A DNA stretch of 64,000 nucleotides from Pseudonocardia endophytica (GCF_004339565.1 NZ_SMFZ01000002.1:1054001-1118000), one strand, 5' to 3'; positions 24,731 through 33,368 are shown, counted from the stretch's first letter. Numbers and translations: made by a program. Notes: a model not told the origin generated them from the letters alone.

Positions 24731-25497
24731 CCGCCGCGGCCACGACCGCGCCGTCGACCCGGCGACCGGCACTCGACCGCGCCGCCGCGATGCGGCTCGC
24801 CGCCGACGAGTACCAGCGGTCCCTCGACCTGCTGCGCGACCTGTCCGGGCGGGACTGGACCCGGAAGACCGCGTGCCCCGGCTGGGACGTGCGCGCGATG
24901 GCCGGGCACTGCCTGGGGATGGCCGAGTTCGCGTCGTCGGTCCGCGAGGGGGCGCGGCAGTACCTCGCGGCGCTGCGCGCGTTCGAGCGCGACGGCGGCA
25001 ACCCGACCGACCACCTCAACGCCCTGCAGATCGCCGAGCACCGCCGCCTGTCAGGGGATGAGCTCGTCGAGCGCTACGCCGAGGTCGCGCCGAGGGCCGC
25101 GCGGAGCAGGCGACGCAGGCCCGCGCTGCTGCGGGCACGGTCGATGGGGGCCGTGCTGCTGCCCGACGGCACGCGGGAGCGCTGGACGTTCGGGTTCATG
25201 CTGGACACGGTGCTCACGCGGGACCAGTGGATGCACCGGATCGACATCGCGACGGCCACCCGGCGCACGCCCGAGCTGACCGCCGAGCACGACGGCGTGC
25301 TGGTCGCCGACGTCGTCGCCGAGTGGGCGGGGCGGCACGGCGAGCCCTGCTCGCTGACGCTCGACGGCCCGGCCGGCGGACGCTGGACGTTCGGGTCCGG
25401 CGGGCCGGAGCTGTCGTTCGACGCCGTCGAGTTCTGCCGGATCACGTCCGGGCGCGGCGACGGCGAGGGGCTGATGGAGACGCCGGTGGCGTTCTGA
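24727..25497 (+). CDS. Maleylpyruvate isomerase (MDMPI)-family protein
   Basis: 256 residues. The N-terminal DinB/MDMPI domain shows AADEYQRSLDLLRDLSGRDWTRKTACPGWDVRAMAGHCLGMAEF, including the P-G-W-x-V-x-x-x-x-x-H signature with its metal His. A second part contains FMLDTVLTRDQWMHRIDIATAT and a C-terminal sheet region. The family covers mycothiol-dependent maleylpyruvate isomerase and many uncharacterised actinobacterial thiol-dependent enzymes. The ATG overlaps the tetR stop by 4 bp. The substrate is unknown; co-transcription with a TetR suggests induction by a xenobiotic or metabolite. Confidence 0.8.
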   Translation: MTAAATTAPSTRRPALDRAAAMRLAADEYQRSLDLLRDLSGRDWTRKTACPGWDVRAMAGHCLGMAEFASSVREGARQYLAALRAFERDGGNPTDHLNALQIAEHRRLSGDELVERYAEVAPRAARSRRRRPALLRARSMGAVLLPDGTRERWTFGFMLDTVLTRDQWMHRIDIATATRRTPELTAEHDGVLVADVVAEWAGRHGEPCSLTLDGPAGGRWTFGSGGPELSFDAVEFCRITSGRGDGEGLMETPVAF

Positions 25498-25568
25498 GCA
25501 CCGGCGGCCCCGGCTGTCCCACCGGCCACAGCCGAGCGTGGCCGCCGGCGGCGGACGCGTCCCGACGT

Positions 25569-25660
25569 GGAGAACGCACGCGCCCGGATGCACGCGTTCT
25601 CCGGATCCGACCGCGTTCTGCGGGATCGACCGCGTTCTGCCGATCCGACCGCGTCCGATC
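25569..25660. repeat. Inverted repeat plus short degenerate tandem repeat
   Basis: GGAGAACGC (25569-25577) and GCGTTCTCC (25594-25602) form a 9-bp stem. About three diverged 20-bp steps follow, each built on CGACCGCGTTCTGC. The motif GCGTTCTCCGGATC also occurs in both copies of the 207-bp repeat near 50.4-51.0 kb. Sits in the convergent gap between the MDMPI and PH genes, where no gene is seen. Confidence 0.6.
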
Positions 25661-25757
25661 GGACGGTCGGTGGCCGGTCTCCGTGTCCGACGCCGGTGGG
25701 TCGACGAGGAGCCGCACGGCGGTCCGGGTTCCGCCGGTGCGCGGGTGAACGGCGGTC

Positions 25758-26171
25758 TCAGCCCTGCGCCGGGTCGGTGATCCGTCCGCCGCTGGCGACG
25801 GCGAGCGCGGACAGGTCGCGCAGGCGGACCGCCGGGAGGGACAGTTCCGAGGAGTCGGACAGCACCGCGCTCACCCGGGAGCGCTCGTCGAGCTTCAGCG
25901 ACGTGATCTCCGCCCACGTCACGTCCCGGGAGCCGCGCAGCGTGCGCGTGGCGACGGTCGCGCCGTCGACGGTCGTGCGGGTCCGCGCCAGCCAGACGCA
26001 GTACGCGATCGGCAGCAGCAGGACCAGCCAGAAGAACGGGACCGTCAGCATCAGGGGCAGGGCGCACACGCAGAACAGGAGTGCCGCCATGATGCCGAGC
26101 CTGGAGTGCCGGAACACCAGGCGCGGGGGCTCGGCCGTCTCCCCGTCCACGTCGCCGTCCACGGGGTCCAT
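25758..26171 (-). CDS. PH-domain membrane protein (CFP6-like)
   Basis: 137 residues. Two adjacent membrane helices (LGIMAALLFCVCALPLML and FFWLVLLLPIAYCVWLA) are followed by a bacterial PH domain (TRTTVDGATVATRTLRGSRDVTWAEITSLKLDERSRVSAVLSD...SLPAVRLRDL). In M. tuberculosis the equivalent low-molecular-weight antigen CFP6 (Rv3004) also lies next to ilvB, divergently, so this is its ortholog by context. Function unknown. ATG 26171 starts MDPVDGDVDGE. Confidence 0.85.
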   Translation of the reverse strand: MDPVDGDVDGETAEPPRLVFRHSRLGIMAALLFCVCALPLMLTVPFFWLVLLLPIAYCVWLARTRTTVDGATVATRTLRGSRDVTWAEITSLKLDERSRVSAVLSDSSELSLPAVRLRDLSALAVASGGRITDPAQG

Positions 26172-26238
26172 CCTCGCACCGGTCGCGACCGCGTGCCCCG
26201 GCCCGGGTGTCGCGGACGTCTCGATCGACGGGACGCCG

Positions 26239-26269
26239 TTGACCCTGTACACGACCCGCGTGTTACCGT
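26239..26269 (+). promoter_or_regulatory. Promoter of the ilvB leader
   Basis: TTGACC (26239-26244) and TACCGT (26264-26269) are separated by 19 bp, slightly long. The leader-peptide GTG begins 7 nt after the -10, so the leader mRNA is probably leaderless itself. Confidence 0.6.
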
Positions 26270-26276
26270 CTGGTCC

Positions 26277-26324
26277 GTGTTCACGATCCGACTTCTCGTA
26301 ATTCCCGGGCGCGTCGGCGCCTGA
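26277..26324 (+). CDS. ilvB leader peptide (15 aa), branched-chain attenuation
   Basis: GTG-initiated 15-codon ORF reading VFTIRLLVIPGRVGA. Seven of its residues, including the GTG initiator, are Ile, Leu or Val, with a block I-R-L-L-V-I. The codons used there (CTT, GTA, ATT) are rare in this GC-rich DNA, so ribosome stalling would report the supply of the cognate charged tRNAs. A rho-independent-type terminator follows 30 bp downstream, before ilvB. This is the classical arrangement of transcriptional attenuation. Leader peptides before ilvB are known in corynebacteria and streptomycetes. Function here is inferred from sequence. Confidence 0.8.
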   Translation: MFTIRLLVIPGRVGA

Positions 26325-26353
26325 GTTTTTCGTACTCGGACACGACGCGCTCA

Positions 26354-26393
26354 CCCTCGCACCAGCCCCAGTAGTGGGCGGCGGGGGTTTTTT
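26354..26393 (+). terminator. Attenuator terminator upstream of ilvB
   Basis: CCCTCGC (26354-26360) pairs with GCGGGGG (26381-26387, one G-U pair). Inside, CCCA/TGGG (26367-26370/26375-26378) forms a second stem with a GTAG loop. Six T residues follow (26388-26393). A U-run is unusual in this genome, so it stands out as an intrinsic terminator in the leader. Confidence 0.75.
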
Positions 26394-26438
26394 CATGTTC
26401 GGCATCAGTAGTTCCCGATCTCCAGCGGAGCAGACGCC

Positions 26439-28391
26439 ATGACCACCGCCCCCTCCCGATCCGGCTCGGCGCCGAAGCCGGCGCCGCCACCGGGACGAAC
26501 CCCCGCGCCGCGCGGCGAGACCCCCGCCGCGAGCAAGGGGGACCAGCAGCAGCTCGTTCCGGGGAACCGGGTCGAGAAGGAGCCCGCCACCGGGGCGCAG
26601 TCGCTCGTGCGCTCGCTGGAGGAGATCGGCTGCGAGGTGGTGTTCGGTCTGCCGGGCGGGACGATCCTTCCCGCCTACGACCCGCTGCTGGACTCGACGC
26701 GGGTCCGGCACATCCTCGTCCGGCACGAGCAGGGCGCCGGGCACGCAGCAACCGGGTACGCGCAGGCCACCGGCAAGGTCGGGGTCTGCATGGCGACGTC
26801 CGGACCGGGGGCCACGAACCTGGTCACCCCGATCGCGGACGCGCACATGGACTCGGTGCCGCTGGTGGCCATCACGGGTCAGCAGACCCGGCCGCTGATC
26901 GGCACCGACGCCTTCCAGGAAGCCGACATCACGGGCATCACCCTGCCGGTGACGAAGCACAACATGCTGGTGACGGACCCGGCGGAGATCCCGCGGGCGA
27001 TCGCCGAGGCATTCCACCTGGCGTCCACCGGCCGGCCCGGCCCGGTCCTGGTGGACATCCCGAAGGACGTCCTGCAGGAGCAGACGACCTTCAACTGGCC
27101 CCCCGAGCTCCAGCTCCCCGGTTACCGGCCGACGACCCGGCCGCACGGGAAGCAGATCCGGGAGGCCGCCCGGCTGATTCAGCAGGCCAGCCGCCCCGTG
27201 CTCTACGTCGGCGGTGGCGTGCTGAAGGCCGAGGCGTCCGCGGAGCTCCGGGAGCTCGCCGAGCTCACCGGGGCCCCGGTCGTCACGACCCTGATGGCGC
27301 GCGGCGCGTTCCCGGACTCGCACCCGCAGCACCTCGGCATGCCGGGCATGCACGGCACGGTGGCCGCGGTGGCCGCGATGCAGCGCTCCGACCTGCTCGT
27401 CGCGCTCGGGTCCCGGTTCGACGACCGGGTCACCGGCAAGCTGGACAGCTTCGCCCCCGCGGCGAAGATCGTGCACGCGGACATCGACCCGGCGGAGATC
27501 TCCAAGAACCGCAGGGCGGACGTGCCGATCGTCGGGGACTGCAAGGAGGTTCTCGTCGAGCTGATCGACGCCGTCCGCGCCGAGCACGAGCAGCAGGGCC
27601 CGCCCGATCTCGACGTCTGGTGGTCCCAGATGTCGGAGCTGCGGGACCGGTTCCCGCTGGGCTACGACTGGCCGGACGACGGCGCGCTGTCCCCGGAGTA
27701 CGTGATCGAGCGGATCGGCGCGATCGCCGGACCGGACGCCGTCTACACGGCGGGCGTCGGCCAGCACCAGATGTGGGCCGCGCAGTTCGTCCGCTACGAG
27801 AAGCCGCGGACGTGGCTGAACTCCGGCGGCCTCGGCACGATGGGGTACGCGGTGCCGGCGGCGATGGGCGCGAAGGTCGCCGTGCCGGACAAGGTCGTCT
27901 GGTGCATCGACGGCGACGGCTGCTTCCAGATGACCAACCAGGAGCTCGCCACCTGCGCCATCGAGGGCATCCCGATCAAGGTCGCCGTGATCAACAACGG
28001 CAACCTCGGCATGGTCCGCCAGTGGCAGAACCTGTTCTACGGCGAGCGCTACTCGAACACGGACCTGAACACGCACAAGCTGCGCATCCCCGACTTCCCG
28101 ATGCTCGCGCAGTCGATGGGCTGCGAGGGCATCCGGGTCGAGTCCAAGGAGGACGTCGACAACGCGATCCACCGGGCGATGGAGATCGACGACCGCCCGG
28201 TCGTGATCGAGTTCGTGGTCGGAGCCGACGCGCAGGTCTGGCCGATGGTCGCGGCCGGCACCAGCAACGACGAGATCATGGCCGCCCGCCACATCCGCCC
28301 GCTGTTCGAGTCCGAGGAGATCGTGGCCAGCGTGGACGAGATCTCGGACACCGTCTCCGAGGCGCTGAAGCCCGAGGGGGGCGACCGATGA
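26439..28391 (+). CDS. ilvB: Acetolactate synthase, large (catalytic) subunit
   Basis: 650 residues, a thiamine-diphosphate enzyme that makes acetolactate or acetohydroxybutyrate, the first common step of branched-chain synthesis. The ThDP-activating Glu is in VRHEQGAGHAATGYA. The Mg/ThDP motif GDG...NN is GDGCFQMTNQELATCAI...INNGNLGMVRQWQ. A Pro/Ala-rich N-terminal extension of about 45 residues precedes the fold. ATG 26439 follows AGCGGAG. It is overlapped by ilvN (ATGA) and heads ilvBNC, controlled by the upstream leader peptide. Confidence 0.98.
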   Translation: MTTAPSRSGSAPKPAPPPGRTPAPRGETPAASKGDQQQLVPGNRVEKEPATGAQSLVRSLEEIGCEVVFGLPGGTILPAYDPLLDSTRVRHILVRHEQGAGHAATGYAQATGKVGVCMATSGPGATNLVTPIADAHMDSVPLVAITGQQTRPLIGTDAFQEADITGITLPVTKHNMLVTDPAEIPRAIAEAFHLASTGRPGPVLVDIPKDVLQEQTTFNWPPELQLPGYRPTTRPHGKQIREAARLIQQASRPVLYVGGGVLKAEASAELRELAELTGAPVVTTLMARGAFPDSHPQHLGMPGMHGTVAAVAAMQRSDLLVALGSRFDDRVTGKLDSFAPAAKIVHADIDPAEISKNRRADVPIVGDCKEVLVELIDAVRAEHEQQGPPDLDVWWSQMSELRDRFPLGYDWPDDGALSPEYVIERIGAIAGPDAVYTAGVGQHQMWAAQFVRYEKPRTWLNSGGLGTMGYAVPAAMGAKVAVPDKVVWCIDGDGCFQMTNQELATCAIEGIPIKVAVINNGNLGMVRQWQNLFYGERYSNTDLNTHKLRIPDFPMLAQSMGCEGIRVESKEDVDNAIHRAMEIDDRPVVIEFVVGADAQVWPMVAAGTSNDEIMAARHIRPLFESEEIVASVDEISDTVSEALKPEGGDR

Positions 28392-28897
28392 CCGAGCGGC
28401 ACACGCTGTCCGTGCTCGTCGAGGACAAGCCCGGCGTGCTCGCGCGCGTCTCCGGCCTGTTCTCCCGGCGCGGGTTCAACATCACGTCGCTGGCCGTCGG
28501 CCCGACCGAGCATCCGGAGGTCTCCCGGATGACGATCGTCGTCGAGGTCGACGAGCTGCCGATGGAGCAGGTCACGAAGCAGCTGAACAAGCTCGTGCAC
28601 GTGATCAAGATCGTGGAGCTGGAGCCCGAGACGTCCGTCCAGCGCGAGCTCCTGCTGGTCAAGGTCCGTGCCGACGCGACGGTGCGCAGCCAGGTCCTCG
28701 AGACCGTGCAGCTGTTCCGGGCGAAGGTCGTCGACGTCTCCCCGGAGGCGGTCACGGTCGAGGCCACCGGGACCACCGACAAGCTGAACGCGCTGCTGCG
28801 CATGCTGGAGCCCTACGGGGTCCGTGAGATGGTGCAGTCCGGGATGGTGGCGGTCGGCCGGGGCCCGCGTTCCATCACCGCCGCCGCCGTCCGTTAG
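28388..28897 (+). CDS. ilvN: Acetolactate synthase, small (regulatory) subunit
   Basis: 169 residues. The N-terminal ACT domain (HTLSVLVEDKPGVLARVSGLFSRRGFNITSLAVGPTE) binds valine for feedback inhibition. A second ACT-like domain follows (ELLLVKVRADATVRSQVLETVQLFRAKVVDVSPEAVTVEATG). Length is typical. The ATG overlaps the ilvB stop by 4 bp, so catalytic and regulatory subunits are made in step. Confidence 0.97.
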   Translation: MTERHTLSVLVEDKPGVLARVSGLFSRRGFNITSLAVGPTEHPEVSRMTIVVEVDELPMEQVTKQLNKLVHVIKIVELEPETSVQRELLLVKVRADATVRSQVLETVQLFRAKVVDVSPEAVTVEATGTTDKLNALLRMLEPYGVREMVQSGMVAVGRGPRSITAAAVR

Positions 28898-28929
28898 TTC
28901 AGATTTCCCGAGAGGACTTCCCACCCGTC

Positions 28930-29934
28930 ATGAGTGTCAACATCTACTACGACGCCGATGCCGACCTGTCGATCATCCAGGGCAAGAAGGTCGCCGTGAT
29001 CGGCTACGGCTCCCAGGGGCACGCGCACTCGCTGTCGCTGCGCGACTCCGGGGTCGAGGTCAGGATCGGGCTGCCGGAGGGCTCGAAGTCCCGGCAGAAG
29101 GCCGCTGACGAGGGCCTCGAGGTCGTGACGCCCGCCGAGGCGTCCGCGTGGGCCGACGTCATCATGATCCTGGCGCCGGACACGAAGCAGCGGTTCATCT
29201 ACGCCGACGACGTCGCGCCGAACCTCGAGTCCGGCAACGCGATCTTCTTCGGCCACGGCTTCAACATCCGCTACGACCTGATCAAGCCGCCGGCCGACGT
29301 CGACGTCGCGATGGTGGCGCCGAAGGGCCCGGGGCACCTGGTCCGCCGCCAGTTCGTCGACGGCAAGGGCGTGCCGTGCCTGATCGCCGTCGAGCAGGAC
29401 GCGTCCGGGAACGGCAAGGCGCTCGCGCTCTCCTACGCGGCCGCGATCGGCGGTGCCCGCGCCGGCGTCATCGAGACCACGTTCAAGGAGGAGACCGAGA
29501 CCGACCTGTTCGGTGAGCAGTCGGTCCTCTGCGGCGGCGCGGCGGCCCTGGTGCAGACCGGTTTCGAGGTGCTGACCGAGGCAGGCTACGAGCCGGAGAT
29601 CGCGTACTTCGAGTGCCTGCACGAGCTCAAGCTGATCGTCGACCTGATGTACGAGGGCGGCATCGCCAACGAGCGCTTCTCGATCTCCGACACGGCCGAG
29701 TACGGCGACCTCACCCGGGGCCCGCGCGTGATCACCCCGGACGTGAAGAAGAACATGCAGGCCATCCTGAAGGAGATCCAGGACGGGACCTTCGCGCAGG
29801 AGTGGGTGGCCGAGGACGAGAACGGCCGCCCGAACTTCACCCGCCTGCAGAAGGAGGGCCAGGAGCACCCGATCGAGCAGGTCGGTGAGAAGCTCCGCGG
29901 CCTGATGTCCTGGGTCGGGGAGAAGGCGAAGTAG
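28930..29934 (+). CDS. ilvC: Ketol-acid reductoisomerase (class I)
   Basis: 334 residues, the short class I form. The NADPH-binding loop is VAVIGYGSQGHAHSLSLRDSG. The knotted C-terminal domain has the Mg ligands (ETDLFGEQSVLCGGAAALVQ) and FECLHELKLIVDLMYEGGI. It rearranges and reduces acetolactate in valine and isoleucine synthesis. ATG 28930 is 32 bp after ilvN, with GAGAGGA before it. Two dispersed palindromes follow and probably end the ilvBNC transcript. Confidence 0.98.
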   Translation: MSVNIYYDADADLSIIQGKKVAVIGYGSQGHAHSLSLRDSGVEVRIGLPEGSKSRQKAADEGLEVVTPAEASAWADVIMILAPDTKQRFIYADDVAPNLESGNAIFFGHGFNIRYDLIKPPADVDVAMVAPKGPGHLVRRQFVDGKGVPCLIAVEQDASGNGKALALSYAAAIGGARAGVIETTFKEETETDLFGEQSVLCGGAAALVQTGFEVLTEAGYEPEIAYFECLHELKLIVDLMYEGGIANERFSISDTAEYGDLTRGPRVITPDVKKNMQAILKEIQDGTFAQEWVAEDENGRPNFTRLQKEGQEHPIEQVGEKLRGLMSWVGEKAK

Positions 29935-29954
29935 CCCACCCCCACTCCCCTTTC

Positions 29955-30006
29955 CGAACGGGGGCACCTTCGAGCAATGTCATTGCTCGAAGGTGCCCCT
30001 CGTTCG
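29955..30006. repeat. 53-bp dispersed palindrome, copy B (fully paired)
   Basis: Near-perfect hairpin of about 25 bp with a single-base centre (T). Arms run from CGAACG to TTCGAGCAATG; the core GGGGCACC in the left arm pairs with GGTGCCCC in the right arm. One A is missing in the left arm. Located 20 bp after the ilvC stop. Confidence 0.85.
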
Positions 30007-30048
30007 CCGTGCGGGCCGCTCAGCTCCGCGAACGGCCGCTCAACTCCG

Positions 30049-30101
30049 CGAACGAAGGTGCCGTTCGTGCAATCACACTGCTCGAAGGTGCCGTTCGTTC
30101 G
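30049..30101. repeat. 53-bp dispersed palindrome, copy C (core in direct orientation)
   Basis: Outer arms CGAACGAA and TTCGTTCG pair, but GGTGCCG is in the same orientation in both arms (30057-30063, 30087-30093). Its centre has diverged (GCAATCACACTGC). It is copy A read from the other strand. Lies 43 bp after copy B, between ilvC and serA; a TAGAAT (30169-30174) after it is the likely serA -10. Confidence 0.8.
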
Positions 30102-30225
30102 GGGCGGGGGTGGGTGGTCGCGACGGAGGGTCGGCGCCTGGGCCGGACCGGACGGGTGAGTCGGCCTAGAATCCTTCCGACCTTGGCCGAGTACCCACCC
30201 GACAACCGGGGAGCACCGCACCATC

Positions 30226-31839
30226 GTGAGCACCGCCGCCACAGACCAGACCCGCCCCGTCGTCCTGCTCGCCGAGAAGCTCGCGCCGTCCGCGGTCGCG
30301 CTGCTCGGGGACGACGTCGAGATCCGTCACGTGGACGGGACGGACCGTCCCGCACTGCTGGAGGCGATCGCCGACGCGGACGCCCTGATGGTCCGCTCCG
30401 CGACCATGGTGGACGCCGAGGCGCTGGCAGCGTCGACCCGGCTCACGGTCGTCGCCCGCGCCGGGGTCGGGCTGGACAACGTGGACGTCCCGGCCGCGAC
30501 CGCGCGCGGTGTCATGGTCGTCAACGCTCCGACGTCGAACATCGTCTCGGCGGCCGAGCACGCCTGCGCGCTGCTGCTGGCGACCGCCCGGCACATCGCC
30601 GCGGCGGACGCGAGCCTGCGCCAGGGCCAGTGGAAGCGCAGCAGCTACACCGGCACCGAGCTGAACGGCAAGACGGTCGGCATCGTCGGGCTCGGCAAGA
30701 TCGGGCAGCTGGTCGCGCAGCGGCTCGCCGCGTTCGGCGTCGAGCTCGTCGCCTACGACCCGTACATCGGCAAGGCCCGCGCCGCCCAGCTCGGCATCGA
30801 CCTGCTGGACCTCGACGACCTGCTGCGCACCGCGGACGTCATCTCGATCCACCTGCCGAAGACGCCGGAGACGCTCGGCCTGATCGGCAAGGACCAGCTG
30901 GCCCTGACGAAGCCGGGCGTGCTGATCGTGAACGCCGCCCGCGGCGGGCTGATCGACGAGGACGCGCTCGCCGAGGCCGTCCGCTCCGGGCACGTCGGCG
31001 GCGCGGGCGTCGACGTCTACGTCACCGAGCCGACGACGTCGAGCCCGCTGTTCGAGCTGGAGAACATCGTCGTCACGCCGCACCTCGGCGCGTCGACCGA
31101 CGAGGCCCAGGACCGGGCGGGCACCGACGTCGCGCGCTCCGTGCAGCTCGCGCTCGCCGGCGAGTTCGTGCCGGACGCGGTGAACGTGCAGGTCGGCGGC
31201 GTGGTGAGCGACGAGGTGCGCCCGTGGCTGCCGCTGGTGCAGAAGCTGGGCACCACGCTGCACGCCGTCGCGGGCCGCACCCCGAGCTCGCTGACCGTCG
31301 ACGTGTCCGGCGAGCTGGCCGGCGAGGACGTGTCGGTGCTGACGCTGGCCGCGTTGCGCGGGCTGTTCACACATGTCGTCGAGGACCAGGTCACGTTCGT
31401 CAACGTGCCGCAGCTGGCCGAGGAGCGCGGCGTCTCGGTGGAGCTCGCGACGGCTCCGGAGAGCGAGAACCACCGCAGCGTCGTGCAGCTGCGCGCCGCG
31501 ATGGCCGACGGCGAGTCGGTCACCGTGTCCGGCACGCTGACCGGCCGCGCCGAGGTGGAGAAGCTCGTCGAGATCAACGGCAGGCACTTCGACCTGCGCG
31601 CCGAGGGCGAGGTGATCCTGCTCGAGTACGCCGACCGTCCCGGCGTGATGGGCCGCGTCGGCTCGCTGCTCGGCGAGGCCGCGGTGAACATCGAGGCCGC
31701 GCAGATCTCGCAGACGACCGACGGCGCGGACGCGATCATGCTCCTACGCGTGGACCGGCAGGTCGACACGGCCGTCCTGGAGGGCGTCGGCGCGTCCGTC
31801 GGGGCGCGGACGATCCGGCTGGTGTCCTTCGACGACTAG
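30226..31839 (+). CDS. serA: D-3-phosphoglycerate dehydrogenase (long form, ACT domain)
   Basis: 537 residues, the mycobacterial-type enzyme with an allosteric substrate-binding domain and a C-terminal ACT domain. It oxidises 3-phosphoglycerate, the first step of serine synthesis. Rossmann loop GKTVGIVGLGKIGQLVAQR; catalytic Arg in NAARGGLIDEDAL, Glu in YVTEPTTSSPLF and His in VTPHLGASTDEA. The ACT domain at the end (YADRPGVMGRVGSLLGEAAVNI) senses serine. GTG 30226 starts VSTAATDQTRPV. It is separated from ilvC by two palindromes. Confidence 0.98.
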   Translation: MSTAATDQTRPVVLLAEKLAPSAVALLGDDVEIRHVDGTDRPALLEAIADADALMVRSATMVDAEALAASTRLTVVARAGVGLDNVDVPAATARGVMVVNAPTSNIVSAAEHACALLLATARHIAAADASLRQGQWKRSSYTGTELNGKTVGIVGLGKIGQLVAQRLAAFGVELVAYDPYIGKARAAQLGIDLLDLDDLLRTADVISIHLPKTPETLGLIGKDQLALTKPGVLIVNAARGGLIDEDALAEAVRSGHVGGAGVDVYVTEPTTSSPLFELENIVVTPHLGASTDEAQDRAGTDVARSVQLALAGEFVPDAVNVQVGGVVSDEVRPWLPLVQKLGTTLHAVAGRTPSSLTVDVSGELAGEDVSVLTLAALRGLFTHVVEDQVTFVNVPQLAEERGVSVELATAPESENHRSVVQLRAAMADGESVTVSGTLTGRAEVEKLVEINGRHFDLRAEGEVILLEYADRPGVMGRVGSLLGEAAVNIEAAQISQTTDGADAIMLLRVDRQVDTAVLEGVGASVGARTIRLVSFDD

Positions 31840-31867
31840 GGGCTCGGATCCAGCCCTCCGGCTCCCG

Positions 31868-32113
31868 ATGCGGCGCCGCACGACCCTGGTCGGGCCTCTG
31901 TTCGGACCCGTCGTGGCCGGTGGCGGGAGCGTCGGTGCTGGTCCCGGGCGTGCCGATCGCGGACCTCGTGCAGCGCGGCTGGTCCGGCGCCGGGGTCGTC
32001 CCGCACGTCGGGGAGTCCCGGCGACGGTCGTCGGGCTCGTGCTGCTGGTGGTCTGGACGGGTGTCGCGGTGCTCGGCTCGGCCGCCCGATGGCGGTGGAC
32101 ACGGCGCGGCTGA
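31868..32113 (+). CDS. Possible small membrane protein (81 aa), doubtful
   Basis: The 399-bp gap between serA and leuB holds this only candidate. It ends with one convincing membrane helix (ATVVGLVLLVVWTGVAVLG) and a basic tail (RWRWTRRG), but its first 50 residues are Arg/Gly-rich and atypical. A neighbouring frame carries a protein-like stretch (VLVPGVPIADLVQRGWSG), so this could be a frameshifted remnant. No Shine-Dalgarno sequence is seen. Nothing else is recognised in 31840-32238. Confidence 0.3.
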   Translation: MRRRTTLVGPLFGPVVAGGGSVGAGPGRADRGPRAARLVRRRGRPARRGVPATVVGLVLLVVWTGVAVLGSAARWRWTRRG

Positions 32114-32238
32114 GGGGTCCGTTCGGGTAGCACAGATCCGCTTCACCCGCCCGGGAACACTCCGTCGGGTGGCCACGATGATGACTCTCGGTCGGCAAGC
32201 GGTAGCGTGCGGCCAGCAGTTCGACGAGAGGACGAGGT

Positions 32239-33294
32239 ATGCGCCTGGCGGTCATCCCCGGCGACGGGATCGGGCCCGAGGTCGTCGACGAGGCGCTGAA
32301 GGTGCTCGGCGAGGTCGCTCGCGACGTCGAGACGACGACCTACGACCTCGGCGCGGCCCGGTGGCACTCCACCGGTGAGCTCCTGCCGGAAACCGTGCTG
32401 ACCGAGCTCAAGCAGCACGACGCGATCCTGCTCGGCGCCGTCGGCGACCCGTCGGTGCCCAGCGGCATCCTCGAGCGCGGCCTGCTGCTGCGCCTGCGCT
32501 TCGAGCTCGACCACCACATCAACCTGCGCCCGGCACGTCTGTACCCGGGTGTGCGCGGGCCGCTGGCGGCGCACAGCGAGATCGACCTGGTGGTCGTCCG
32601 CGAGGGGACCGAGGGCCCGTACGTCGGGACCGGCGGCCTGCTGCGCAAGGACACGCCGCACGAGATCGCCACCGAGGTCAGCCAGAACACGGCGTTCGGC
32701 GTCGAGCGCGTCGTGCGCGACGCGTTCGCGCGCGCCGAGCGCCGCCCGCGCAAGCACGTGACGCTCGTGCACAAGACGAACGTGCTGACGTTCGCCGGGT
32801 CGCTGTGGTCCCGGATCGTGGAGGAGGTGTCGCTGGAGCACCCGGACGTGTCGGTCGCCTACCAGCACGTCGACTCGACCACGATCCACATGGTGACCGA
32901 CCCCGGCCGCTACGACGTGATCGTCACGGACAACCTGTTCGGTGACATCCTCACCGACCTCGCGGCCGCCGTGACCGGCGGGATCGGCCTGGCGGCCAGC
33001 GGCAACATCGACGGGAGCGGCGCGAACCCGAGCATGTTCGAGCCGGTGCACGGCAGCGCACCGGACATCGCCGGGCAGGGCATCGCGGACCCGACGGCGG
33101 CCGTGCTGTCGGTCGCTCTGCTGCTCGACCACCTGGGGCACCGCGACTCGGCGCGCCGGATCGAGGCGGCCGTCGCGTTCGACCTCGCGACCCGCGACCA
33201 CAGCGCGACCGGCAACACGTCGTCGATCGGCGACCGGCTGGCCGCCCTGGTCAGCAGCCGGGACGTCGTGCCGCCACAGGCGTCGTCGGTCTAG
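32239..33294 (+). CDS. leuB: 3-isopropylmalate dehydrogenase
   Basis: 351 residues, the actinobacterial short form. It oxidatively decarboxylates 3-isopropylmalate in leucine synthesis with NAD+. Substrate-binding Arg residues are in GILERGLLLRLRFELD and DLVVVREGTEGPYVG. Metal-binding Asp residues lie in YDVIVTDNLFGDILTDLAAAVTG, and the NAD-binding loop is EPVHGSAPDIAGQGIADP. ATG 32239 has GAGAGGACGAGGT before it. Separate from leuCD, which lie 8 kb downstream. Confidence 0.97.
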   Translation: MRLAVIPGDGIGPEVVDEALKVLGEVARDVETTTYDLGAARWHSTGELLPETVLTELKQHDAILLGAVGDPSVPSGILERGLLLRLRFELDHHINLRPARLYPGVRGPLAAHSEIDLVVVREGTEGPYVGTGGLLRKDTPHEIATEVSQNTAFGVERVVRDAFARAERRPRKHVTLVHKTNVLTFAGSLWSRIVEEVSLEHPDVSVAYQHVDSTTIHMVTDPGRYDVIVTDNLFGDILTDLAAAVTGGIGLAASGNIDGSGANPSMFEPVHGSAPDIAGQGIADPTAAVLSVALLLDHLGHRDSARRIEAAVAFDLATRDHSATGNTSSIGDRLAALVSSRDVVPPQASSV

Positions 33295-33315
33295 GCCGCC
33301 GACCGACCCCACGCA

Positions 33316-33368
33316 CGAACGAGGGGCACCTTCGGGCAACGGGATTGCTCGAGGGTGCCCCTCGTTCG
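33316..33368. repeat. 53-bp dispersed palindrome, copy D (fully paired)
   Basis: Arms CGAACGAGGGGCACC and GGTGCCCCTCGTTCG pair completely; the centre (TTCGGGCAACG...ATTGCTCGA) is slightly diverged. It starts 22 bp after leuB and ends 17 bp before the stop of the convergent EthD gene, so it could terminate both. Confidence 0.85.

Noticed and set aside
31840..32238. Regulatory leader for leuB
   Set aside because: No leucine-rich short ORF or terminator; only a doubtful membrane ORF and nothing recognised.
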